Part shown: positions 43,727-52,158 of the stretch, piece by piece
Numbering within the stretch: the first letter of the stretch is position 1
Layout of the letters: each line of letters begins with the position of its first letter
DNA from: Hyphomicrobiaceae bacterium
GTDB taxonomy: Bacteria > Pseudomonadota > Alphaproteobacteria > Rhizobiales > Devosiaceae
Assembly: GCA_020638095.1 (NCBI GenBank)
Contig: JACKJF010000005.1
Coordinates: forward strand, 124,001-188,000
Reading direction: 5' to 3'
DNA: 64,000 bases
The notes under the pieces: generated by a model
The model's input: only the letters and a program-made list of their open reading frames with translations
What the model was told of the DNA's origin: nothing
Database searches by the model: none
Program-made: the position numbers and the translations under genes

Positions 43727-44683
43727 ATGATTGTCATCGACACGGAGCGCGTGGCGCCCAAAGAACGATTTTCCTATTGGGTCGACACGATCGGCGCCGA
43801 CTTCTTTCCCATTGATGCCGAAGAACTGGACCATTCCGAAACGGTCTTTTCCGGACAGATCGAGGCAAGTTTCATCGGCGATGTCACGGTCACGCGGCAC
43901 GCCGCCACGCCCTACAAGTTGAAGCGGACGTCGCGTTCGATTTCACGCGCCGAAAAGAACTTTGTGACTGTGGGTATTCCGCACAGTTCGGCGCCTGTCA
44001 TCCAGTCATTTGGCGACAACCAGCTTGTGGCGCGGCGCGGCGACGTGATCGTTTACGACATCGATGCCGAGCACGATGTGTGGGGTCCGAATTCAAGTAG
44101 CGAACTCAGCATTTTCGTGCCGCGGGACCGCCTTGAAAAATACCTTGGCCGCGTGCCGAGGTTTTCCCCGCGCTACCTCACGCCGAGCGACCCGCTGACG
44201 ACCATGCTGCGGGCCCTGGGGCAAAGCCTCTACCAAACGGAAGCCGGCGATCAACGACGGGACGAGGGACTGTCCGACGTGGCTACGCACCTCGTTTCGG
44301 TCGCCTACGGACTTCATCCGGAAGCCGATCAGACAATCGGACAATCGCTGGCCGACGCGCGCGTACTTCAGGCGAGGCTTTACATCCGGTCGCATTGCAC
44401 CGATCCGCGCCTGAACGTGCAATTGGTCGCACATGCGATCGGCATTTCGGCGAGGCGCCTTTATGCCCTGTTCGAGCGTGAGGGGACCAGCGTGAGCATG
44501 TGCATTCTTGAGGCGCGGGTTTCGCATGCACAGGGGCTTCTCATGCGGCGACCGGACTTCTCGGTTGAGGAGGTCGCCTCAGCCAGCGGATTCTATTCGC
44601 TTTCGACCTTCTATCGGGCCTTCGCGGATCGTTTCGGCATATCGCCCGCACGATATCGCGACGCCGGACTGTTGCAGGGCTAA
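43727..44683 (+). CDS. AraC family transcriptional regulator
   Basis: A 318-residue regulator. The N-terminal 180 residues form an AraC-binding-like domain (RFSYWVDTIGADFFPID, RGDVIVYDIDAEHDVW, SELSIFVPRDRLEKYLG). The C-terminal 100 residues hold the two AraC HTH motifs (VQLVAHAIGISARRLYALFEREGTSVSMCILEARVSHA and SVEEVASASGFYSLSTFYRAFADRFGISPARYR). ATG 43727 is preferred; the frame is open to 43652. It lies directly upstream of two RTX protein genes, and two 21-base direct repeats occur just after its stop. Ligand unknown. Confidence 0.9.
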   Translation: MIVIDTERVAPKERFSYWVDTIGADFFPIDAEELDHSETVFSGQIEASFIGDVTVTRHAATPYKLKRTSRSISRAEKNFVTVGIPHSSAPVIQSFGDNQLVARRGDVIVYDIDAEHDVWGPNSSSELSIFVPRDRLEKYLGRVPRFSPRYLTPSDPLTTMLRALGQSLYQTEAGDQRRDEGLSDVATHLVSVAYGLHPEADQTIGQSLADARVLQARLYIRSHCTDPRLNVQLVAHAIGISARRLYALFEREGTSVSMCILEARVSHAQGLLMRRPDFSVEEVASASGFYSLSTFYRAFADRFGISPARYRDAGLLQG

Positions 44684-44694
44684 TCCTCTCCGGG

Positions 44695-44736
44695 CTTCCC
44701 AGATTCTGCCAAAGACTTCCCAGATCGCGCCAAATC
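44695..44736 (+). promoter_or_regulatory. 21-bp direct repeats, candidate AraC-type operator
   Basis: Two adjacent 21-base units, each starting CTTCCCAGAT and containing GCCAAA at the same place (16 of 21 bases identical). They lie 12 bases after the AraC-type gene and about 150 bases before the first RTX gene. AraC proteins bind direct half-sites about 21 bases apart. A further copy of the CGCGCCAAATCGC part of the second unit (44726-44738) occurs at 44850-44862. Confidence 0.5.
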
Positions 44737-44889
44737 GCCCGGCGGGACTGTCAGTTGCCGGTCGCGCCTTCTAGCAGGTTGCTGTCGTCAAGCAGACCTG
44801 CGTCCTGGCTGGTCCGTCGACGATCTCAATTTTCGCCGACGCTGAACAGCGCGCCAAATCGCAATCTCTCGAAACATGGACGCCTCGAC

Positions 44890-46668
44890 ATGAGTTCCAA
44901 CGCAACCGCGCAGGGCGAGTTTCTCGTCAACACGTTCACGACCAATGACCAGATCACCCCCGTGGTGGCAACGCTTGCCGATGGCGGCTGGGTGGTCGCC
45001 TGGGCCAGCGATCTTCAGGATGGGTCGGGGTACGGCGTTTATTTCCAGCACTACAACAAGAACGGCGCCACGGTCGGCAATGAGACCATCGTCAACAGCA
45101 CGACGACGGGGAGCCAGCTCTCACCCGCCATCGCTGCTCTGGCCGACGGTGGTTTCGTCATTGCCTGGGCAGATTCTGCGGCGGACACTGACGGCTACGG
45201 GATCTTCCAGCAGCGTTTCGACAAGACCGGCGCTCTGGTTGGCAGCGAAACGCAGGTCAATACCTATACGACGCTTGGCCAGTCGGAACCCGCAATCACG
45301 GCGCTCAGCGGCGGCGGCTGGGTCACGTCGTGGGAAAGTGCCAGCCAGGACACGAGCAGCTACGGCATCTATCAGCAGAAATTCGATGCGAACGGCAACC
45401 CGAGCGGATCCGAAACGCCGGTCAACACCACGACGCTTTCCGGGCAGGAAAACCCCGACTCGGCAGGATTGATCGATGGTGGCTGGGTCGACGTCTGGAT
45501 GTCCTACGCCCAGGACGGATCGTTCTACGGGGTCTACATGCAGCGCTATGCTGCAAACGGCGTCGCGGTAGGGAACGAGACCCAGGTCAACACTACCACG
45601 AACGACAAGCAGCAGGATCCGTCCGTCGCCGCGCTGGCGGATGGTGGATTTGTCGTGGTCTGGGACAGCAACCTGCAGGACGGCGACCTCTACGGCGTCT
45701 ATATGCAGCGCTATGACCGGGACGGGCATCCGGTGGGCGGTGAAACGCAGGTCAATTCCTACACGACCGGAGCTCAGTACGCGTCCGACGTGACATCGCT
45801 CGCCGACGGCGGTTGGGTCGTTTCCTGGACCGGCCTCTCGTTTGACGGAGGCTTCGACGTTGTCGTCCAGCGGTATGACGCCCACGGCAACGAAATCGGC
45901 GGCGAAACCCGAGTCAACGCAACGCCCCTTTCAACGGTCACGCGGCCGCAGATCGAGGCGCGTGCCGATGGCGGGTGGGTCGTGACATGGGCCAGTGACG
46001 ATGGCTCCAGCACCGGCATCTACCAGCGGGTTTTCGTCGCCGATATCGAGGGCACCGCGAACAAGGATGTTCTTAACGGAACCCACTTCAGCGAAAGCAT
46101 TTTCGGGTTTGGCGGAAACGACGTTCTCGACGGCAAGGGCGGCGGCGACATTCTGGTCGGCGGGTTCGGCAACGATACCTACATCATCCGTTCGGCCGAC
46201 GACGACGTGCAGGAGGGGGGCTCGGCGCAGGGGCGGGACCTGATCAAATCGATGATCAGCTTCGACATGACCTCGGACGTCTTTGTCGAAAATCTCACCT
46301 TGCTTGGAACCGCAAACATCAACGGTACGGGCAACGCGATCAACAACCGGATCGTTGGCAACAAGGGCGCGAACACGCTCGACGGGCAACAGGGCAATGA
46401 CGTGCTCAAAGGTGGCGGCAAGGCAGACACATTCGTGTTCAAGACCGGCTGGGACCACGACACGGTGCTTGATTTCCATGCGCTCGGGCCAACGCACGAC
46501 GTGATCGATCTTCAGGGTCTTGCCTCCGTCACTGGCTTCAAGGACTTGACCAAACACCACATGACTCAAGTTGGAAACAATGTGGTGATCGACGGGTTGG
46601 GAGGTGACGTCTTGACCCTCAAGAACGTGCAGATTGGCAACCTCACGGCCGCCGATTTCCATTTCTGA
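44890..46668 (+). CDS. RTX protein with seven 55-residue repeats, copy 1
   Basis: A 592-residue probable type I secretion substrate. Residues 12-390 contain seven repeats of about 55 residues with the pattern VNT.TT..Q..P.VAALADGGWVVxWxS..QDG..YGVYxQRYDxxGxxVGxETQ. A short RTX region follows (GFGGNDVLDGKGGGDILVGGFGNDTYII and NTLDGQQGNDVLKGGGKADTFVF), then a C-terminal domain ending AADFHF, a fit for an uncleaved secretion signal. There is no N-terminal signal peptide. The repeats may fold as beta-propeller blades; seven is a common blade number. It is a paralog of the next gene and lies downstream of the AraC-type gene. Confidence 0.88.
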   Translation: MSSNATAQGEFLVNTFTTNDQITPVVATLADGGWVVAWASDLQDGSGYGVYFQHYNKNGATVGNETIVNSTTTGSQLSPAIAALADGGFVIAWADSAADTDGYGIFQQRFDKTGALVGSETQVNTYTTLGQSEPAITALSGGGWVTSWESASQDTSSYGIYQQKFDANGNPSGSETPVNTTTLSGQENPDSAGLIDGGWVDVWMSYAQDGSFYGVYMQRYAANGVAVGNETQVNTTTNDKQQDPSVAALADGGFVVVWDSNLQDGDLYGVYMQRYDRDGHPVGGETQVNSYTTGAQYASDVTSLADGGWVVSWTGLSFDGGFDVVVQRYDAHGNEIGGETRVNATPLSTVTRPQIEARADGGWVVTWASDDGSSTGIYQRVFVADIEGTANKDVLNGTHFSESIFGFGGNDVLDGKGGGDILVGGFGNDTYIIRSADDDVQEGGSAQGRDLIKSMISFDMTSDVFVENLTLLGTANINGTGNAINNRIVGNKGANTLDGQQGNDVLKGGGKADTFVFKTGWDHDTVLDFHALGPTHDVIDLQGLASVTGFKDLTKHHMTQVGNNVVIDGLGGDVLTLKNVQIGNLTAADFHF

Positions 46669-46749
46669 TCCACGCGGCCGAAATAGTTTGAACCGCGGCG
46701 CGCTGTGCCGCGTCCATGAGAAGCGGCGCTTTGCCAAACGGGGGTAAGA

Positions 46750-48543
46750 ATGTCGTCTCACGCAACCGGCCAGACGGAAGTCCAGGTCAACACTCGAACG
46801 GTCGACGACCAAAACGAAATCAGCGTCACCGCACTTGCCGGGGGTGGCTGGGTCGTCACCTGGGACAGTTTCGCCGACAATCACGGCAATGACTGGGGCA
46901 TCTATCAGCAGCGCTTTGACGCGACGGGCGCCAAGGTCGGCGCGGAACAGCGGGTCAACACGACCACGACCGACTGGCAACTCGATTCCGAAACCTGCGC
47001 GCTGGCCGATGGCGGCTGGGTCGTCGCCTGGAAAAGCAACCTGCAGGACGGTTCGGGCTATGGAACCTACTTCCAGCGGTTCGATGCGAGTGGTGGACTT
47101 GTCGGGTCCGAGACGCTCATCAACACGACCACGGCGGGTGGACAGGTTGCGCCGCATCTCGTTGCGCTTGCCGACGGGGGATGGATCGCCGCCTGGGATT
47201 CCCTGCAGGATCCGGATGCGAGCGTCGGCGCGTTTCTTCAGCGCTTCGACGCGGACGGGAATGCGGTCGGGATCGAAACCGAAATCAACGTCAACACGAC
47301 CAACAACCAGAACGTTGATGGCATCGTCGTTCTGGCCGACGGCGGCTGGGTTGTCGTGTGGGAAAGCTTTCTGCAGGACGGCAGCAGCGTCGGCGTCTAC
47401 CAGACCCGCTACGATGCTTCCGGCACGCCAATTACCGGTGATGTGCTGGTCAACACCTACACGGCTTCGGACCAGTCTGACGCCGCCGTTGCCGCACTCG
47501 ATGACGGCGGCTGGGTCGTGACCTGGAACAGCAACGGTCAGGACGGAGACAGTTTCGGCATCTACCAGCAACGCTACGACAGGGACGGCGTGGCGATGGG
47601 ACCGGAAACGCAGGTGCACACCACGATCACCGGCGTTCAGGCCAATTCATCGGTCGCGGCGCTCAGCGACGGCGGCTGGGTTGTTGCGTGGAAAAGCGAA
47701 CATGTCGACGGCGACGCGACCGGCATCGTGCAGCAGCGGTTCGACGCTGACGGCCACAAGGTCGGTACCGAAACGGTCGTGAACGTGACGGTTGCCGATA
47801 TCCAGCAAAACCCCATTGTCACCGCGCTTGGCAATGGCGGGTGGATTGTGACCTGGGAAAGTTACGGGCAGGACGGCGACAAACTGGGCGTCTTCCAACG
47901 CGTGTTCATGCCCGATGTCGAGGGCGGTTCGGGCGCAGACGTGCTTGCCGGAACGCGCTGGAACGAAACGATCATCGGTCACGCCGGCAACGATGTGCTG
48001 ATGGGACGCGGCGGCGACGACGTGATGGTCGGTGGTTACGGAAACGACACCTATGTCGTCAATTCGGCGGGCGATCTGGTTCAGGAAGCCGGGGCGACCC
48101 AGGGTCATGACCTTGTCAAATCGTCGATTTCCTATTCGCTGTTTTCAAACCAGTTTCTCGAAGACCTGACGCTGACGGGAAAGCAGAACCTGACCGGCCG
48201 GGGCAATTCGGCCGACAACCTGATCATGGGTAACAGGGGCCAGAATTCACTCGAGGGCCGACTGGGTGACGACACGCTGAAAGGCGGCAAGCAGGTTGAT
48301 ACCTTCGTCTTCAAGACCGGTTGGGAACACGACACGGTCTTGGACTTTCACGCGACGGGCGCGGCGCACGATATCATCGACATCAGTGGTCTAGGATCGG
48401 TCACCGGATGGAACGATCTCAAGCATCACCACCTGACCCAGGTTGGCAAGGATGTCGTTCTCGACGGGCTGAACGGCGACATTTTGACCCTCAGGAACGT
48501 TCAACTGGCCAATCTCGACAAGGCTGATTTCATTTTCCACTGA
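46750..48543 (+). CDS. RTX protein with seven 55-residue repeats, copy 2
   Basis: A 597-residue paralog of the preceding gene with the same plan: MSSHATGQTEVQVNT, seven ADGGWVV-type repeats to about residue 390, an RTX block (GHAGNDVLMGRGGDDVMVGGYGNDTYVV, NSLEGRLGDDTLKGGKQVDTFVF) and a C-terminal end KADFIFH. The C-terminal 200 residues resemble copy 1 more closely than the repeats do (for example TFVFKTGWEHDTVLDFHATG), suggesting stronger constraint there. GGGGGTAAG precedes the ATG. The gap after copy 1 is 81 bases, so both may be one operon. Function unknown; adhesion or surface layer are options. Confidence 0.88.
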   Translation: MSSHATGQTEVQVNTRTVDDQNEISVTALAGGGWVVTWDSFADNHGNDWGIYQQRFDATGAKVGAEQRVNTTTTDWQLDSETCALADGGWVVAWKSNLQDGSGYGTYFQRFDASGGLVGSETLINTTTAGGQVAPHLVALADGGWIAAWDSLQDPDASVGAFLQRFDADGNAVGIETEINVNTTNNQNVDGIVVLADGGWVVVWESFLQDGSSVGVYQTRYDASGTPITGDVLVNTYTASDQSDAAVAALDDGGWVVTWNSNGQDGDSFGIYQQRYDRDGVAMGPETQVHTTITGVQANSSVAALSDGGWVVAWKSEHVDGDATGIVQQRFDADGHKVGTETVVNVTVADIQQNPIVTALGNGGWIVTWESYGQDGDKLGVFQRVFMPDVEGGSGADVLAGTRWNETIIGHAGNDVLMGRGGDDVMVGGYGNDTYVVNSAGDLVQEAGATQGHDLVKSSISYSLFSNQFLEDLTLTGKQNLTGRGNSADNLIMGNRGQNSLEGRLGDDTLKGGKQVDTFVFKTGWEHDTVLDFHATGAAHDIIDISGLGSVTGWNDLKHHHLTQVGKDVVLDGLNGDILTLRNVQLANLDKADFIFH

Positions 48544-48556
48544 GGAAGCGGGCCGG

Positions 48557-49192
48557 TCATTCGGGAATGGTCCGGACGACAACCAGGTCGATGATGGCGG
48601 CGAGGCGCTCCCAATCACTCTCCGAAGCAAGGGGAAGGCCGGCGTAAACGCCATTGATCCCGGCGACGAAACAAAGATGGCTGATCGCCGCGATGATCAG
48701 GGCGTTGAACGCTGGCAGATCGATCTTATCCCTTGTCGGCAACAGGTCGCGGTGCAGTTCGATCCAGGAACGGAACGCTGCGGAGCGCGCGTCGACCAGC
48801 GGTGCCACCTGCGATGCGGGTTGCTGCAGTTCCCACAAGATGAGCTGACGTAGCAGCGGATCGGTCCGGTAGATGTCAATCAGCGCATGGGCGAAACCGC
48901 GGAGCAGAGCGGAGGCGGTTTGCGGTTCGCCAGCAGACAGTCTGGCGTCGAGGGCACTGGTAAACCTTTTTGCCAGTTCGCGCCCGAGAAGCGACAGGTA
49001 ATCGTCCCAGCTTCCAAAATAGCGGTAGAGCAGCTGCTTGTCGTGTCCGGCCGCTCGCGCGACGGCGTTGACGCCGAGCGCCAATAGCCCCTCTTTTTCG
49101 AGGAGAAGCAGCCCTGCAGAAACAAAGGCTTTTTCGGTCTCGGGCCGGTTGCGGCGCGGAGCCGGGGTGCGGGATGTTTCAGGCGCTGCCAA
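48557..49192 (-). CDS. TetR family transcriptional regulator
   Basis: A 211-residue repressor. The N-terminal HTH reads AFVSAGLLLLEKEGLLALGVNAVARAAGHDKQLLYRYFGSWDDYLSLLG with the usual TetR YRYF recognition helix end. The C-terminal domain of about 140 residues is helical and ligand-binding. The start is TTG 49192 with GAGGAAAC eight bases upstream. It is divergent from the DUF4386 gene, with two palindromic operator-like sequences between them, so it probably represses that gene and itself. Confidence 0.9.
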   Translation of the reverse strand: MAAPETSRTPAPRRNRPETEKAFVSAGLLLLEKEGLLALGVNAVARAAGHDKQLLYRYFGSWDDYLSLLGRELAKRFTSALDARLSAGEPQTASALLRGFAHALIDIYRTDPLLRQLILWELQQPASQVAPLVDARSAAFRSWIELHRDLLPTRDKIDLPAFNALIIAAISHLCFVAGINGVYAGLPLASESDWERLAAIIDLVVVRTIPE

Positions 49193-49218
49193 CTAAGTTT
49201 CCTCACCGGTCTCGACAT

Positions 49219-49262
49219 TGTCACTATATGGTGATATCCGTTTGTCACCAAGTGGTGACAAA
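49219..49262. promoter_or_regulatory. Two tandem palindromic operators between tetR and the DUF4386 gene
   Basis: Site 2 is a perfect inverted repeat TTTGTCACCA-AG-TGGTGACAAA (49241-49262). Site 1 is an imperfect copy TGTCACTA-TA-TGGTGATA (49219-49236). Centres are 24 bases apart. The consensus TGTCACYA-N2-TGGTGAYA has the size and symmetry of a TetR operator. Confidence 0.8.
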
Positions 49263-49274
49263 AGAGGAAGCGGA

Positions 49275-50006
49275 ATGCAAAATTCACGAAAGCTGGTGGG
49301 AGCGGGGGCGATCAGCCTCGCGGTTCTGTTCAACCTCGCCTATGGCTGTCTCGCCGTGATGTTCAATTATCCGGCCGTTCTGAGACAACCGGCAGCGGAG
49401 GTGCTCACGCAATTCGTCGCGGGTGGCCCGGCTCTCATTCTGGTCTGGTACGGTTTTGCCCTTTCAGCCCTGTTTCTGGTTCCGCTGGCGCCGCTACTTG
49501 CCGGTGCACTGCATGGGGAAAAGCCACTCAACGCGATCGGGCTCGGATTTGCGATCACCGGGTCGCTGGCGGGTGCTTTGCAGGGCGTCGGTCTGGCCCG
49601 CTGGGTGTTCGTGGCGCCAGTTCTGGCCGCGGCAGCAGGCAACCCGGCCGGTTCAGGCGGGCAACCGGCGGTCGAAACCACGTTTGCGGTGTTGAACGCC
49701 TATGGCGGGGTGGCGATTGGTGAGCATCTGGGCCAGCTGATGACCGTTCTGTTCCTGTTGTTCGGAGCGGTGGCGCAGTGGCGGCCGCGCGGTGGACTGG
49801 TGGGCAACTGGCTGCCGGGTTTGGCCGCGCTGGCCGCGATCCTGATCGCGGCCGGAACGGGTGAGGGGCTTGCGCTTGTTTTGGGGGGCGATACGGGACC
49901 CTATGGACTGATCACCACACTGGGCTTCCTGGCTCTGTCACTGTGGCTGATCGCGACCGGAGTGCGGCTTGTCCTTTCTCAGCCGAGTCCGTCGGTGGCG
50001 ATCTAG
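49275..50006 (+). CDS. DUF4386-like integral membrane protein
   Basis: A 243-residue inner-membrane protein with six or seven hydrophobic segments (AGAISLAVLFNLAYGCLAVMFNYPAVL, ALILVWYGFALSALFLVPLAPLLAGAL, LAALAAILIAAGTG). Its layout is like DUF4386 proteins, whose function is unknown. ATG 49275 has GAGGAAGCGGA upstream. It is divergent from and probably controlled by the TetR regulator through the two operators. Its stop shares CTAG with the end of flhA. Confidence 0.8.
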   Translation: MQNSRKLVGAGAISLAVLFNLAYGCLAVMFNYPAVLRQPAAEVLTQFVAGGPALILVWYGFALSALFLVPLAPLLAGALHGEKPLNAIGLGFAITGSLAGALQGVGLARWVFVAPVLAAAAGNPAGSGGQPAVETTFAVLNAYGGVAIGEHLGQLMTVLFLLFGAVAQWRPRGGLVGNWLPGLAALAAILIAAGTGEGLALVLGGDTGPYGLITTLGFLALSLWLIATGVRLVLSQPSPSVAI

Positions 50007-52144
50007 ATCGCTCCGACCGTCTTGAGCTTGGCGCGGGGATGAACCTCGTTCTGGCTCATGACAACCGTCTGCGGGCGGAAGCGCTCGATGATGGCGCGGA
50101 CCTGCGGGCGGATCGAGGGCGAGGTGATGAGGACGGGCAATTCCCCGAGTTGGGCGGCGTTCTCGAACGCCTCGTGGGTGGCGCGGATAAAATCCTGAAG
50201 CTTGGATGGCGCCATGGCGAGGTGACGGTTCTCGCCTTCGCCAACCATCGATTCATGGAAGTCGCGCTCCCATTGCGGGCTGAGCGTGAGCAGCGGCAGC
50301 GTGCCGTCCGGAGCGGCATTGGCAGCGCAGAGCTGGCGCGCGAGGCGGGCTCGCACATGTTCGGCGATCGCCTTGGTGCTGTGTCCGCTGCCTGCGACCT
50401 CGGCAATTCCCTCGAGAATGGTGGGCAGGTCGCGGATGGAAATGCGCTCGTTGAGAAGCGCCTGCAGCACGCGCTGAATGCCGGAAATCGAGATCTGGCC
50501 GGGCACGAGATCGTCGACGAGCTTCTTTTCGCTGTCGCTGAGCCCGGACAGAAGCGTCTGCACATTGGCGTATGAGAGGAGGTCAGCGACGTTCGCCTTG
50601 AGGACCTCGGTCAGATGGGTCGAGATCACGGTTGCCGGGTCGATGATGGTCAGTCCCCGCACCTGGGCTTCGTCGCGAAGGGCAGGATCGATCCAGGTGG
50701 CGGGCAGGCCGAAGGCGGGCTCGGTCGTGTGGTGACCGGGCAGGTTGATGCGTTTGCCGGCCGGGTCCATGACCATCAGCTGATCCGGGAACACGGTGCC
50801 GCCGCCAGCTTCGATCTCCTTGATCTTGATCGAGTAGGAACTCGAATCGATCTGCATGTTGTCGAGAATGCGGACGGGCGGCATGAGGAAGCCGAGATCG
50901 AGCGCCAGCTGACGGCGGAGCGCCTTGATCTGTTCGGTCAGCCGGTCCTGCCCGTTCTCGTCGTCACGCACGAGGGAAAGAATGCCGTAGCCCAGTTCAA
51001 GCTTGAGCTCGTCCATCTTGAGATTCTGGGCGACCGGTTCGTCCTTCGGCTTGGCGGCGGCTTCCGTCTGTTTCTGGACTTCCTCGGCCTTCTGCTTCTC
51101 AGCGGCTTCGACTTTGGTGCGGCTGGCGCGGAACGACAGATATCCGGCGAGGCCGGCGAGGGCGAGGAAGGGCAGCATCGGCATGCCGGGCAGGAAGGCC
51201 ATGACAGTCATCACCGCCGAAGACATGCCGAGGGCGCGGGGATAGCGGGTGAATTGCGTGCCGAGGGCCTGGTTGGCGCTGCCTGAGAGCCCCGCTTTGG
51301 ACACGAGCAGACCGGCAGCGGTCGAGACGATGAGCGCCGGGATCTGCGAAACGAGTCCGTCACCAACGGTCAGAAGCGTGTAGTTGTTCGATGCGTCCTG
51401 GAAGCTCAGGCCCATCTGCACCGTGCCGATGACGATGCCGCCGATGATGTTGATGAAGGTGATCAACAGGCCGGCGATTGCGTCGCCGCGCACGAACTTG
51501 CTGGCGCCGTCCATGGCGCCGAAGAACGAACTTTCGTCTTCCAGTTCCCGGCGGCGGCGCTTGGCCTCGGATTCGTCGATCAGGCCGGCGGAGAGGTCGG
51601 CGTCGATGGCCATCTGCTTGCCGGGCATGGCATCGAGGTTGAAGCGGGCGGCAACTTCGGCGATGCGGCCCGAACCCTTGGTGATGACGACGAAGTTGAC
51701 GATCAGCAGGATGGCGAAGACGATGATGCCGATGATGAAGTTGCCGCGCATCACGAAATTGCCGAAGGCCTCGATGACGTGGCCGGCAGCGGAGGTGCCG
51801 TTGTGGCCGTCAGCAAGAATCAGGCGTGTCGAGGCGAGGTTGAGCGCGAGGCGCAGCATTGCCGCGATCAGAAGAACGGTCGGGAAGGCGGAAAATTCGA
51901 GCGGCTTGTGGATGAAGAGCGACGTCATCAGGATGAGCACGGAAAAGACGATCGACACCGCGAGCAAGACGTCCAGAAGTACGGACGGCATTGGCAGAAT
52001 GAGCACGACGATGATGCCCATGACCGCAAGCGCCAGAGCGATGTCGCCCTGACGCAAGAGGTTGCCGATTTCGCGAAGCGAGGGAATGCGGAACGAACCC
52101 GCAATGCGGTTGCCGGCGCCGTCGCTGCCTGAAATGTCGACCAA
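50003..52144 (-). CDS. flhA: Flagellar biosynthesis protein FlhA
   Basis: The large export-gate component of the flagellar type III apparatus, 713 residues. The N-terminal half has eight membrane helices, including the FHIPEP-type signature region (FPTVLLIAAMLRLALNLASTRLIL, RFNLDAMPGKQMAIDADLSAGLID, FRGD-like FVRGDAIAGLLITFINIIGG). The C-terminal half is cytosolic and docks export cargo. It follows flbD by 14 bases and appears to be the last gene of the fliF operon. Length matches the family (about 690-710). Confidence 0.97.
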   Translation of the reverse strand: MVDISGSDGAGNRIAGSFRIPSLREIGNLLRQGDIALALAVMGIIVVLILPMPSVLLDVLLAVSIVFSVLILMTSLFIHKPLEFSAFPTVLLIAAMLRLALNLASTRLILADGHNGTSAAGHVIEAFGNFVMRGNFIIGIIVFAILLIVNFVVITKGSGRIAEVAARFNLDAMPGKQMAIDADLSAGLIDESEAKRRRRELEDESSFFGAMDGASKFVRGDAIAGLLITFINIIGGIVIGTVQMGLSFQDASNNYTLLTVGDGLVSQIPALIVSTAAGLLVSKAGLSGSANQALGTQFTRYPRALGMSSAVMTVMAFLPGMPMLPFLALAGLAGYLSFRASRTKVEAAEKQKAEEVQKQTEAAAKPKDEPVAQNLKMDELKLELGYGILSLVRDDENGQDRLTEQIKALRRQLALDLGFLMPPVRILDNMQIDSSSYSIKIKEIEAGGGTVFPDQLMVMDPAGKRINLPGHHTTEPAFGLPATWIDPALRDEAQVRGLTIIDPATVISTHLTEVLKANVADLLSYANVQTLLSGLSDSEKKLVDDLVPGQISISGIQRVLQALLNERISIRDLPTILEGIAEVAGSGHSTKAIAEHVRARLARQLCAANAAPDGTLPLLTLSPQWERDFHESMVGEGENRHLAMAPSKLQDFIRATHEAFENAAQLGELPVLITSPSIRPQVRAIIERFRPQTVVMSQNEVHPRAKLKTVGAI

Positions 52145-52158
52145 GCTGAGCTACTCCC

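Noticed and set aside
43462..43761. Minus-strand frame of 99 codons in the sdaA-araC gap
   Set aside because: Arg/Ser-rich text without family features or a good ribosome site; the gap appears to be promoter sequence only.
45931..47619. Minus-strand frame of 562 codons opposite the RTX genes
   Set aside because: It spans the end of one RTX gene and the start of the next, and its apparent repeats mirror the RTX protein repeats.
45000..48500. Periodic repeats considered as CRISPR or DNA satellite
   Set aside because: Periodicity is about 165 bases, stays in frame and is conserved as protein, not as exact DNA, so it is a protein repeat.
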